Shown piece by piece: positions 1 through 7,631 of a DNA stretch of 28,584 bases (within the stretch, counting starts at the first letter, position 1; each line of letters starts with the position of its first letter). The translations under genes and the position numbers were made by a program. Location of the stretch: NCBI GenBank assembly GCA_946886075.1, contig CAMPHR010000035.1:1-28584 (forward strand), written 5' to 3'. This stretch comes from an uncultured Novosphingobium sp. GTDB lineage: Bacteria; Pseudomonadota; Alphaproteobacteria; Sphingomonadales; Sphingomonadaceae. The notes under the pieces were generated by a model, which saw only the letters and a program-made list of their open reading frames with translations, did no database searches and was not told where the DNA came from.

Positions 1-161
1 CTTTGAAAATAGCATTGGCCAGGAGCAGCGCATGGCTGATAGTTCAATCGCACCAGTCTGAGCGGCGCTAGCTGATTGCATATGAGCGCCATAAGCTGAC
101 GGATCGCCCCATTACTCGCTCGCGTGTGGCGGGACCAAATCCTGATAAGCCCATGACACTT

Positions 162-195
162 CCCCCCCCCCGAACCACAACGGCGCGGGGGGGGG
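162..195. repeat. C10 / G9 homopolymer pair
   Basis: Ten consecutive C (162-171) are followed after 15 bases by nine consecutive G (187-195). The two tracts are complementary and could fold into a stem. The G tract alone could also adopt unusual structure. Such runs often mark decaying sequence and are prone to length error in sequencing. Confidence 0.7.
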
Positions 196-224
196 AGACG
201 CGCGCGGGGAGACGACCCCACCTT

Positions 225-275
225 GCCGTTCTGTCGCCAATTCTCGATGCGCAACTCCGGATAGTCGGCTATTCG
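225..275. repeat. Diverged intergenic repeat, copy 1
   Basis: The segment resembles two other intergenic segments of this window, 22881-22935 and 26944-26999. All share the order: CGTTC(C/T)G, then GCCAATTTCT or a variant, then a CAACTCC-like block, then a GTC(A/G)G(C/T)T block. Copies are imperfect and contain small indels, so the family is inferred by eye. Confidence 0.35.
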
Positions 276-721
276 AACGGTCACGTCAAAGATGGCCGGT
301 TTTTGAATGTCGCATTCGGAGAAGCGGAGGCAGGAAAGCGGCCGCTCGCTGAAATGAATTCCACTGACTGCTGCCGCCCAACTCAAGCCGTTCAGCGGCC
401 CGGCCAGTAAACAGCCGTTTGTGTCCAGCGAGAGCCTCGTGGGCGACAATGATCGGCGGCTCGCGGACGCTGATCGGCAGCCTAAATCACGGTCGGACGT
501 CGTGTCATCGGATTTGAGTGACCCGCTCAGGTCAAGAGCGGCCGGAAATCGGACGGTCTGCACCTGAGGCTCGAAAATTGGTCCCTGAACGGCGACAAAG
601 GTGAAGGGTTTCGGGCCCTTGCGTACGAGAGCCTCCCATTCAGGAACCCGCGATTCCAGCAGGTTACCCTATGGGGACGTATGCTTCCGGCTGGTTCGGC
701 GGGATACGAGATGCGCGCTGA

Positions 722-946
722 TGGACGCGCGATATCGGCGCGGGTGCGATAGACCATGTCTTCCTGACCGGCGGCTCCCCATTGATTCCCGCCGTCCGCC
801 GCCTGTTTGAGGAACGCTTCGCCGCCAGCCACATTGCGAGTGGCAATGAGTTGACCTCCATCGCCCACGGCCTTGCACTGATCGATCAGGAGGCCAGCAT
901 CGCTGAATGGACCGCAAGCAGTGAAGATGAAATAGCGCAGGGTTGA
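722..946 (+). pseudogene. C-terminal remnant of a YegD-like Hsp70-family protein
   Basis: The frame opens right after a TGA (719-721) and ends at TGA 944-946. It reads IDHVFLTGGS, then PAVRRLFEERF, then SGNELTSIAHGLALI, which is the characteristic end of the nucleotide-binding domain of YegD-type Hsp70 proteins. The FLTGGS stretch is the phosphate-binding loop near the end of the actin-like ATPase fold. Only about 74 codons survive of a protein that is normally over 400 residues. No start codon or ribosome site precedes it, and the sequence before 722 does not continue the homology in any frame. It is a non-functional stub left after deletion or rearrangement. Family recognition is from memory of these motifs. 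Confidence 0.7.
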
Positions 947-1458
947 ATAGTGGTCCTGGTTGCGACAGCGGGATGGCCGCTGCGCGCCATTCCTGGCTCC
1001 TGCCGGTCCCCTTTTCCAGTCTAGATGTTCAGCACTGGCGGGTCACTGTCGTGAGTTGCTAGAGGGCAGCCACCTTAGATATGCGGGATACGCATAGCTA
1101 ACAACGGTCTTTGCAGCTTTCACCCCGCCAGCCAGTCACTTACCCTGTCATCGGGCCCGCCCGAAGCTCGATCTTCGCCGACACACGTCTTGGATCGCAT
1201 TTCTCGGCCATAGGCGGACCCTGAGAGCTAGGTGGCTCCATTAAGATAGCTCCAAGAAGCGGTGCTATTGTAAAGCGGAGAGAGGTCATGTCAGTAGGAA
1301 CCCGCGCAACGTTAATTGTCGGCATTGCCGCCCGCGCTCACCGCGCCGGCTCTATTTCTATGATCATCTCCTCTCGGGAGCAGCCATCCTGTATGGCTGG
1401 TTCCATTTTTTAATTACACAGAGTGACATCATTCCCGTTGTATTTTGGAGAGTATCTG
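947..1458. other. Intergenic, upstream region of the GDSL hydrolase
   Basis: No credible gene is seen; the minus-strand frame at 1140-1325 has no ribosome site and no recognisable product. The right end holds a perfect palindrome (1381-1399) and an AT-rich stretch around 1405-1420, so the promoter of the following hydrolase is probably between about 1340 and 1440. Confidence 0.5.
1381..1399. promoter_or_regulatory. Perfect 7-bp inverted repeat, candidate operator
   Basis: CAGCCAT and ATGGCTG flank a 5-base spacer (CCTGT), about 60 bases before the hydrolase start. Half-site length and spacer match the geometry of the GTACGAA-N5-TTCGTAC palindromes in the sulfatase locus, but the base sequence differs, so a different repressor would be involved. 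Confidence 0.4.
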
Positions 1459-2706
1459 ATGGGCGGTTTTGAAACCAAACGCGCATTTGCGCTGTCGTTG
1501 CTTGCCTTATCGTTCGCCTCTACTGCTTTTGCCAGGCAAGGGGCATGGGTTGATGCTTTTCAATCCAGCCCCGCCGATTATGATCTGAAATTGCCGCCGC
1601 ACATCGAGCTGCCGGAATCTGCCAGATCATTTCTGACGGAGCGTCCGCCGGTCAGTGGCACGATCCGGGTCCGTTTCGCCGTCGTCGCGGGCGGCGATCA
1701 GGTGCGCATCAGGATTTCCAATGAAGAGGGCACATCTCCTCTGTCGCTCACTGCCGCGACGGTGGGACGTGCCGGCGATGGATTCGACATGGTTCAAGGC
1801 TCCATGCGTCCGCTGACCTTTGGCGGACGGCGTAGCGCGATGGTTCCTGTAGGGGCGCCGCTGCTGAGTGACCCCGTTGATCTGCCGGTTTCCGAGGGTA
1901 CGGCTCTGGTGGTTAGCACGATGCTCGCGGAGCCGCTTCAACTCAAACCATTCGGTTCAACCCTGATGAGTGTCGCACCGGGAGACCAGACCGGCAACGA
2001 AAGTCTGGAAAATCCTCGGTTTGTTTCTGGGCGGCCCCTTGTTAGCGGAGCGATGGTGCTGTCCAGCCATTCTCATCGTGTCATCGTTGCGCTGGGGGAT
2101 TCTATCACGGATGGAAATCGTAGCACGCCGGGAGCTACGCGGGGTTGGCCCGAAGAGCTGGCGCGCCGTCTGGACTACAGCAAGTCAGGTGCCGCGACCG
2201 TTATCCTGAACGCCGGATTGGGCGGCAACAGGGTGCTGGCTGCAGGATTCGGTAGATCTGCGCTCTCTCGCCTCGATCGGGATGCTCTAAATATAAAAGG
2301 TGTGACGCACATCATATTGTTCGAAGGCATCAATGACATCGGCCTGTCCGGACGAACAATGTACGGCGAAAATCCACCACTGGATGTCGCGGATCTTATT
2401 GCAGGCTATCGCCAGATCATCGCCCGGGCACATGTGAAGGGGGTCAAAGTCATTATGGGCACCATCATGCCCTTTGCCGGGGCCGACTATTATACGCCAG
2501 AGAAAGAAGCGATCCGCCAAGCTGCAAATCAGTGGATACGTAGTTCGAACGAACCGGACGCCGTGATCGACTTTGATGCCGCCACCCGCGATCCGCAAAG
2601 GCCCTCCTACCTCCGCCAGGATCTGGATTCCGGTGATCACCTTCACCCCAATGCCGCCGGTTACAAGGTGATGGCGGATGCAGTCGCCTTGCCGCTCCTA
2701 AATTAG
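1459..2706 (+). CDS. Secreted SGNH/GDSL-family hydrolase (esterase/lipase-like)
   Basis: The 415-residue product is a serine hydrolase of the SGNH superfamily, likely an esterase acting in the periplasm or outside the cell. I chose the ATG at 1459 over the in-frame ATG at 1423 because GGAG lies 8 bases before it and a clean signal peptide follows (KR, a hydrophobic core, cleavage near ALSFASTAFA). An N-terminal beta-rich part (about 30-200) precedes the SGNH core. Block I is LGDSITDG with nucleophile Ser215. Block II is in AGLGGNR. Block III is EGIND with Gly290 and Asn292. Block V is DHLHPN with Asp393 and His396. The GDSL fold is therefore complete. This two-part layout is typical of secreted bacterial GDSL hydrolases of about 400 residues. 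The substrate cannot be told from the sequence. It stands alone, and a palindrome at 1381-1399 may be its operator. Confidence 0.88.
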   Translation: MGGFETKRAFALSLLALSFASTAFARQGAWVDAFQSSPADYDLKLPPHIELPESARSFLTERPPVSGTIRVRFAVVAGGDQVRIRISNEEGTSPLSLTAATVGRAGDGFDMVQGSMRPLTFGGRRSAMVPVGAPLLSDPVDLPVSEGTALVVSTMLAEPLQLKPFGSTLMSVAPGDQTGNESLENPRFVSGRPLVSGAMVLSSHSHRVIVALGDSITDGNRSTPGATRGWPEELARRLDYSKSGAATVILNAGLGGNRVLAAGFGRSALSRLDRDALNIKGVTHIILFEGINDIGLSGRTMYGENPPLDVADLIAGYRQIIARAHVKGVKVIMGTIMPFAGADYYTPEKEAIRQAANQWIRSSNEPDAVIDFDAATRDPQRPSYLRQDLDSGDHLHPNAAGYKVMADAVALPLLN

Positions 2707-3016
2707 GCAGTTCCGGTGATCTTCGGCAGGAAACGTCAGAACCCGGCGGGCTCCATGGTCATTTTCTAGCGGCCAGATTGGCCCTTTGAAGAACGCTTGC
2801 TGGTCTGGAAGGCGTTAAATCCTCGTTGCGATGGTTCAGCCGCCAGGGAAGCGTCGGTCAGTGCCGACCTTGGAGGCACTCACTGCCTGGAAGGTCCCAG
2901 CGGGTCTTATCGACGATATAGACGAGCCGGAAGGTGCCTCGGTTCGATTGCGCATTGCGCAGAGGGACGTCGCCAAGCCCGATCCCCCAAATGCGGTCGA
3001 GCCGAACGCGGGTGCT

Positions 3017-3051
3017 AAAGAATAAAAAGAGGGCCGACCATAGGTCGGCCC
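3017..3051 (-). terminator. Rho-independent terminator, reading on the minus strand
   Basis: A perfect 9-bp stem GGGCCGACC / GGTCGGCCC (3031-3039 and 3043-3051) with a 3-base loop is followed on the minus strand by a T-rich tract (TCTTTTTATTCTTT, 3030-3017). It could back up the TBDR1 terminator at 3266-3295. On the plus strand the tail is poor, so it serves the hydrolase gene only weakly. Confidence 0.65.
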
Positions 3052-3265
3052 TTCAGAAGTTTCCTCTAACCGAAGAACTTCTGGGAAAAGAAATATTATA
3101 TGATCTGTTCTGATTTGTATAGTAAATAAAAATCCGCATGTCGGCTGCATTCCACATCTAACTTACGGTTTACACTCGCTAGAGCAATCATTGTTACCGA
3201 TCGAGCGGTTCCAAGTGTCTGGATTGTGGAAGATGGTCGAAAAATCAGTTTGAACACCGGTAATC

Positions 3266-3295
3266 AAAAAGGGCCGCCGCAGTTCCGCGACGGCC
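3266..3295 (-). terminator. Rho-independent terminator of TBDR1
   Basis: The stem pairs GGCCG (3272-3276) with CGGCC (3291-3295) and CGC (3278-3280) with GCG (3287-3289), with one C/A mismatch and a 6-base loop. On the minus strand it is followed by TTTTT (3270-3266). It sits 25-50 bases beyond the TBDR1 stop codon. Confidence 0.8.
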
Positions 3296-3319
3296 ACTTC
3301 TTTGTATTTACCTAGCAGC

Positions 3320-5812
3320 TTACCACCGGAAGGCTAGCGAAGCGCCGAACTCACGCGGCGCAGTCGCGTTGATGGAGCGGTACCCCGAACTGAATGCGTT
3401 ACCGTCAGAAGCAGCAGTCTGGTCAATGGCAGCCGAAATGTTTGTAATCCGCTTCTGGTTGAGAAGGTTCTTGACAAATCCTGTCAGTTCCCACTTGCCA
3501 TCGTCGCTGCGGATACCGGTGTAGACATTGAGAATAGTACGGCTTTGATACCTAAAGTTCTTCAGCTGTGAATAAACTCCAGGGCGATAGCTTACCAACC
3601 CGCGGACGAACGGAGTGAAAGATCCACCCATCGGGAAGCGAAGTTCGCTATTAGCCGACAAACTGAAGTTTGGCGTATCTGACAACCGGTTTAGACGGCA
3701 GAAGCTGACATTGCCTGTCCCCGTAATTACCGGAGGTGGGTTCGAATCCGGCTCGCCATCACCATTATAATCGTTGCATGGCAACCGGGCGTCGCCGGAA
3801 TACCGCGCCTTGACATAAGCGGTACTGACCGAGAAATCCCAGAAGGTCGTTGGGCGTGCGTCAAGGGTCAACTCGATCCCTTTGATCGTCGCATCGCCGT
3901 TGTAGTTGAAATCAAATCCGCCATCGTTGACTCTGTCGCCCGGAGTGCCGATTGGTGAGGCGCCGTCTGAGACATTGCCACACCCTCCGCCAAATTGGGG
4001 AGGCAGGTTGGGACAATCATAGGTTACGCCTGCAAAGCGCGATATGAAGCCGTCTATCTTCTGATAGAAGGCGGCGACAGCGAAGTTCAGCTTCCGATCG
4101 AAGGTCGAACCCTTCACGCCGACTTCGAAAGCGTCTGTTGTTTCATCATCTGTGACGATCAGATCGTTCGACACGCCTACCGGCACTGATACGCCTGCGG
4201 TACCGGCGCGGAAGGAACGATTATAGGCTGCATAGATATTTACATCGTCGTTGATCTCATAGGTCAGGTTGACGCCGCCCGTGAATGCATCGGTATCCTG
4301 GTTGTCCAGACCCGCCGGGATGCCGTTCTGATTGACTGTGAATGGCGCGATAGGCCTGATTACACAATTCCCATCGGTCGGTGGCGTGGGTATACAGCCG
4401 GCCGGGAGACCAGGGAAGCCGGGCGAGTTGATCACCACGTCGCTGACAAGTTTGCTATTGAACTTGGTGTATCTCAAGCCGCCTTCGATCTTTAGACTGC
4501 CAAGACGGGCATGTCCGAACGCGTTGACGGACAAGGTCTCCACGTCTGTTGGAACCGTGACATTCACCCCGATGGGCAGGAAGAGGCCAGCCGACGCAGG
4601 CGCAAGTGCCGTGAAGAAATTGTCTGCTCGCTGATTTACCCTGGTTACACCTCGCTGCTGAGTGTAGAAAGCACCGACGCCGCCGCCCAGCGAACCATCG
4701 TCATTCGTCGAAAGCCGAAGTTCAAAGGTTGGAACCTTGAACGGCGTCACGACATGCTGAACATTTTGGTAGCCCGGAATAGCGTTGGTGACGTCCTGAT
4801 CGCGTGTCTGATCCAACTTGGAATATTGATAGGCAGCCAGCGCATCCAGTGAAACCGGGCCCATATCCAAATGGCCATTGAAAGTAATCTGATGCGACCG
4901 GTTCTTGAACCGTCCAGGGCCTTCCACAACCGAGGCATAGTCATCGACATCCAAGGCGGGACCTGACGTACCTGCCGGCCCGGTCGCCCCTGTACCAACA
5001 GCCTGAGTATATTGCCGTGAGTCCGATTCAAGATATTGGTAGGTCAGATAGGCCGTGAACGCCTCGCTCGGCTTGAAGCCCAACGTGATGCGGCCGCTCA
5101 TCGTGGTCGAGCGGGACCGGTCGCCATTGCTGATATTTCTAACCTGGTTGATCTGATTATGATCGACCAAGCCAGCAACGCGGATCGCGAACTTGTCCGA
5201 AAACGGCAGGCTCACGCCGCCTTGAAAGTTGTATCCATTGTCGTCTGTCCCAGAGGCTTGTGCATAACCGGTGATTTCGTCGAACACTGGTCGGCGCGTC
5301 GTGATCGTGATGGCGCCAGCCGGCGATGGAAGACCACGCTCGAGACCTTGGGGCCCGCGGAGGATTTCGATCTGTCCAATATCGTATAATGCCGTGAAGA
5401 CGGTTTGAGCATCGGCTGGCACTTCATTGACATACGTCTGAACAGTGGGAGACACGCCTGAGTCAGGATCGAAGGAGATACCGCGGAGGGTGGTCGTATT
5501 GTTGCGGCCGGATGTATTGGTCAACTCAAGGCCGGGAGCCAATTGCTGTACGTCCTTGGTGTCGAACAGTTGGAGTTTTTCCAGCTGCTCGCCGGTAGCA
5601 ACGTTAACGGACATAGGAACATCGACGAGATTGCGCGCATCGCGCGTCGCCGTCACGATGATGTCCGATGTGACTACTGCGCCCTGGCTCTCAGTCTGTG
5701 TCTGGCTAGGTGTGGTGGGAGCGGCACCTTGCCCCTGCGCATGGGCCAAAGCTGGTAATGTGACAGCGCTAGCAGCGCAGCACAGCATAAGACTGCGTTT
5801 CACCTGTTTCAT
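3320..5812 (-). CDS. TonB-dependent outer-membrane receptor (TBDR1)
   Basis: An 830-residue outer-membrane receptor that would move a substrate into the periplasm using TonB-ExbBD energy. I start it at 5812: GGGAGGAG lies 7 bases upstream, and the protein then opens with a normal signal peptide (KQVKR, hydrophobic core, cleavage at ALAHA|Q). The longer frame to 5866 has no such site. A TonB box (DIIVTATRD) lies near residues 49-57. The plug domain follows, with the conserved IGQIEILRGPQG and AGAITITTRRP. A 22-strand-type barrel with aromatic strand ends runs to the final FGASLAFRW. The usual plug signature LYGRNATGGA is altered here (LERGLPSPAGA). A predicted loop contains several Cys (YDCPNLPPQFGGGCGN). 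The substrate is unknown. It lies downstream of the double TetR gene at 6290-7429 on the same strand, 477 bases away, which may control it. Confidence 0.92.
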   Translation of the reverse strand: MKQVKRSLMLCCAASAVTLPALAHAQGQGAAPTTPSQTQTESQGAVVTSDIIVTATRDARNLVDVPMSVNVATGEQLEKLQLFDTKDVQQLAPGLELTNTSGRNNTTTLRGISFDPDSGVSPTVQTYVNEVPADAQTVFTALYDIGQIEILRGPQGLERGLPSPAGAITITTRRPVFDEITGYAQASGTDDNGYNFQGGVSLPFSDKFAIRVAGLVDHNQINQVRNISNGDRSRSTTMSGRITLGFKPSEAFTAYLTYQYLESDSRQYTQAVGTGATGPAGTSGPALDVDDYASVVEGPGRFKNRSHQITFNGHLDMGPVSLDALAAYQYSKLDQTRDQDVTNAIPGYQNVQHVVTPFKVPTFELRLSTNDDGSLGGGVGAFYTQQRGVTRVNQRADNFFTALAPASAGLFLPIGVNVTVPTDVETLSVNAFGHARLGSLKIEGGLRYTKFNSKLVSDVVINSPGFPGLPAGCIPTPPTDGNCVIRPIAPFTVNQNGIPAGLDNQDTDAFTGGVNLTYEINDDVNIYAAYNRSFRAGTAGVSVPVGVSNDLIVTDDETTDAFEVGVKGSTFDRKLNFAVAAFYQKIDGFISRFAGVTYDCPNLPPQFGGGCGNVSDGASPIGTPGDRVNDGGFDFNYNGDATIKGIELTLDARPTTFWDFSVSTAYVKARYSGDARLPCNDYNGDGEPDSNPPPVITGTGNVSFCRLNRLSDTPNFSLSANSELRFPMGGSFTPFVRGLVSYRPGVYSQLKNFRYQSRTILNVYTGIRSDDGKWELTGFVKNLLNQKRITNISAAIDQTAASDGNAFSSGYRSINATAPREFGASLAFRW

Positions 5813-6289
5813 CAATGTACTCCTCCCTATAATCATGAGCTCCAATGAACTTGAAGCCTTATGCAAATTCAGCGCCCTTGGCCCCTACGTGGCATTCGCC
5901 ATCTTTTCTAAACTGAGTATATCGCTGCCATGCCAAAGGTGAGTACCCATTCATCGTGTGATTAAGCGACAGGGCCGACGTCAAGCTGTTCACAGACACG
6001 AAGAATTTGGGATATGAAGGCCATCAGAGATAAGCTGACAGTTAATGAAGACAGCCACCACTGAACCCCTCTTCTGCCGCAGCTCTAATCGGCCGCGTCA
6101 GTTCGAATTCCTAATGGCAGGGGCATCGACTAGTCAACTCCAGCTGTTCCTATGGTATCGATGCGCTCGTTTTTTTTCGACAGTGTGTCTTAACATCCAC
6201 ACTTGGCCGAACATCACTATTATGCTGCCGCGCACAAAATCGATGTGACACGCCTAGCGGAAATTCGCTCGCGCACATGTTTGATCGAC
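5813..6289. other. Intergenic, upstream region of TBDR1
   Basis: This gap separates TBDR1 from the TetR gene on the same strand. The frames at 5445-5942, 6045-6248 and 6203-6607 (+) are antisense or lack ribosome sites and domains. It must hold the TBDR1 promoter and 5' leader. A T8 run lies near 6170. I see no palindrome resembling those elsewhere in the window. Confidence 0.5.
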
Positions 6290-7429
6290 TTAAGTGCCGA
6301 AGTTAAAGATCGCTTTTCCGATCTTCGCCATACGCTGGTTGAAGCTCGAGGGGCGTTGGGCGGGTGGAAGACGCATGACGATGCGCTCGACCCCGCCGTG
6401 GCACAACGACCAGATAAGGCCATCCAATCGGTCGGCCTCCTCTACCCCCGCTTGGATGAGAAAGTCGTAAGAAGAACGGCCGCGCTCCGATCTCATCTGC
6501 AGCGCCAATGGAGCCAACATGGGATCGCGGGCCGCCGCGATCGTCAGTTGGCGAAGACCTACATGGCTGCCCCTGGGCGAACCATCGGGATCGAAGGGCT
6601 CGTCTAAGCCTTGGGACGCCCAGTCGTTTTCCGACTTTCGGGTCTGCGCCAGTAATGCCCGGCTTGCCGCCAGCATAATGTCTTCCTTCGTCTCGAAAAA
6701 ATAAGTCGTCGATCCCAGCGGTACTCCCGCTTCCTTCGCAATGGAGCGGTGCGTCATCGCTTCGCCTCGCATCAGCAGTGACGCGGCGGCTTCGACAATC
6801 TGCAGAGCGCGCGGCGCAAGTGCGTCCGTGGAGAACCCGGGGTCGCCAGCCTCTCGTTCGGGCTCGCTGCTCAGCGCTGGCTTGTCGGCGCGACGGTCAA
6901 GCCGGGCCTCCAACCTTTGACAAGCGCGGGCAACCCACATGGTAAGCGTTACGGCATCCCTGTCCAGCACCGCCAGTTGGAGCGCGCCTTCGAAAAAGGC
7001 TTCCCAAATCGCTGCGTGCCTAGCCTGCCCAAAAATGCCTGCGGCCTCTGCCCAGAAGGGGTGCGTGAGCGAGTGCGACTTGGAGGACGGAGGCTCGAGT
7101 TCAAGCCGCAAAAGGGTGCAGTCACGCAGCGACGTGGTGAGTGCGACCACCAGCCCCGCCACGAAGCCAGACATCGACCCAAAGGCGTGGGGCAATTGCT
7201 CGGCCTTGAGCAGTTGCTTGCGCAGCTCGCCTTCATGCGCGTCTTGCGCAAGCCGGGATACGGCGGAGATCAGACCGACGACGTTCTCGAAATGATAATT
7301 CACTGCAGAAGCGCTGATGTTCAGGTGCCTGGCGACCGCTCTTGCAGCGATTCCAGCCCGACCATCTTGGCATCCAAGCGCGTAAGCGGCGTCGGCGATC
7401 TGTTCGGGGGATGAGGATGCGGCCGCCAT
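6290..7429 (-). CDS. Double-domain TetR-family transcriptional regulator
   Basis: The 379-residue product contains two TetR-like units in one chain, where most TetR proteins have one unit of about 200 residues. The first helix-turn-helix is at about residues 9-56 (GIAARAVARHLNISASAVNYHF). The second is at about 207-255 (MTHRSIAKEAGVPLGSTTYFFETKEDI). Each is followed by a helical region that would be a ligand or dimer domain. The ATG at 7429 is preferred. Upstream ATGs (7543, 7573) lack ribosome sites and would add a Cys-rich extension foreign to the family, while an AAAGG-type site precedes 7429. It is divergent from the phosphatase-TBDR2 pair. Direct repeats at 7498-7631 are its probable binding sites. 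By analogy with TetR proteins it would repress the divergent genes and perhaps itself until a small ligand binds. The ligand is unknown. Confidence 0.85.
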   Translation of the reverse strand: MAAASSSPEQIADAAYALGCQDGRAGIAARAVARHLNISASAVNYHFENVVGLISAVSRLAQDAHEGELRKQLLKAEQLPHAFGSMSGFVAGLVVALTTSLRDCTLLRLELEPPSSKSHSLTHPFWAEAAGIFGQARHAAIWEAFFEGALQLAVLDRDAVTLTMWVARACQRLEARLDRRADKPALSSEPEREAGDPGFSTDALAPRALQIVEAAASLLMRGEAMTHRSIAKEAGVPLGSTTYFFETKEDIMLAASRALLAQTRKSENDWASQGLDEPFDPDGSPRGSHVGLRQLTIAAARDPMLAPLALQMRSERGRSSYDFLIQAGVEEADRLDGLIWSLCHGGVERIVMRLPPAQRPSSFNQRMAKIGKAIFNFGT

Positions 7430-7497
7430 GATCAAAGCCTTTGCCTCACCTGCCCACCGGACGCAATCAGCACAGCTTCCACAAACAGGTCGAGAAA

Positions 7498-7631
7498 TGT
7501 ACACGTGTTCTTGAAATTCGGTAACGCCAAGAAGGCGGGTCATATAAGCGCAACATATCCGCGATTGACTCACGAATTAACTGTGTACATACGTTCGAAT
7601 CATGCACAGAAAAAATGTACATTCGTTCGAA
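7498..7631. promoter_or_regulatory. Three TGTACA..GTTC repeats in a divergent promoter region
   Basis: Two 16-base direct repeats with one mismatch, TGTACATACGTTCGAA (7584-7599) and TGTACATTCGTTCGAA (7616-7631), start 32 bases apart, close to three helical turns. A weaker third copy, TGTACACGTGTTC, lies at 7498-7510. They sit between and across the starts of the divergent TetR and phosphatase genes, as expected for operators of the TetR regulator. The second repeat lies inside the first codons of the phosphatase frame. Confidence 0.6.

Larger units (their letters stand above)
1..721. other. Non-coding or decayed region, no gene supported
   Basis: No open frame here has a credible ribosome site together with a protein-like composition. 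The short frames at 126-410 (+) and 527-868 (-) have biased, low-complexity composition and match no family I recognise. The stretch holds a C-run/G-run pair (162-195), one copy of a diverged intergenic repeat (225-275), and leads directly into the remnant of an Hsp70-like gene at 722. I read it as decayed sequence beside a lost gene. Confidence 0.55.
2707..3319. other. Intergenic region with two terminators, no convincing gene
   Basis: The region lies between the convergent hydrolase (+) and TBDR1 (-). Overlapping frames at 2797-3025 (+) and 2836-3150 (-) were considered. A minus-strand frame of about 53 codons between roughly 3012 and 2850 has protein-like composition (DRIWGIGLGDVPL, FRLVYIVD), but has no start or ribosome site and matches nothing I know. 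It may be a gene remnant. Two stem-loops with T-tracts on the minus strand are listed separately. Confidence 0.5.

Noticed and set aside
2797..3150. Overlapping short frames on both strands
   Set aside because: None has a ribosome site or a recognisable domain, and the stretch includes a terminator. At most it is a remnant.
6045..6248. 67-codon plus-strand frame
   Set aside because: No ribosome site, no domain, and composition unlike neighbouring genes.
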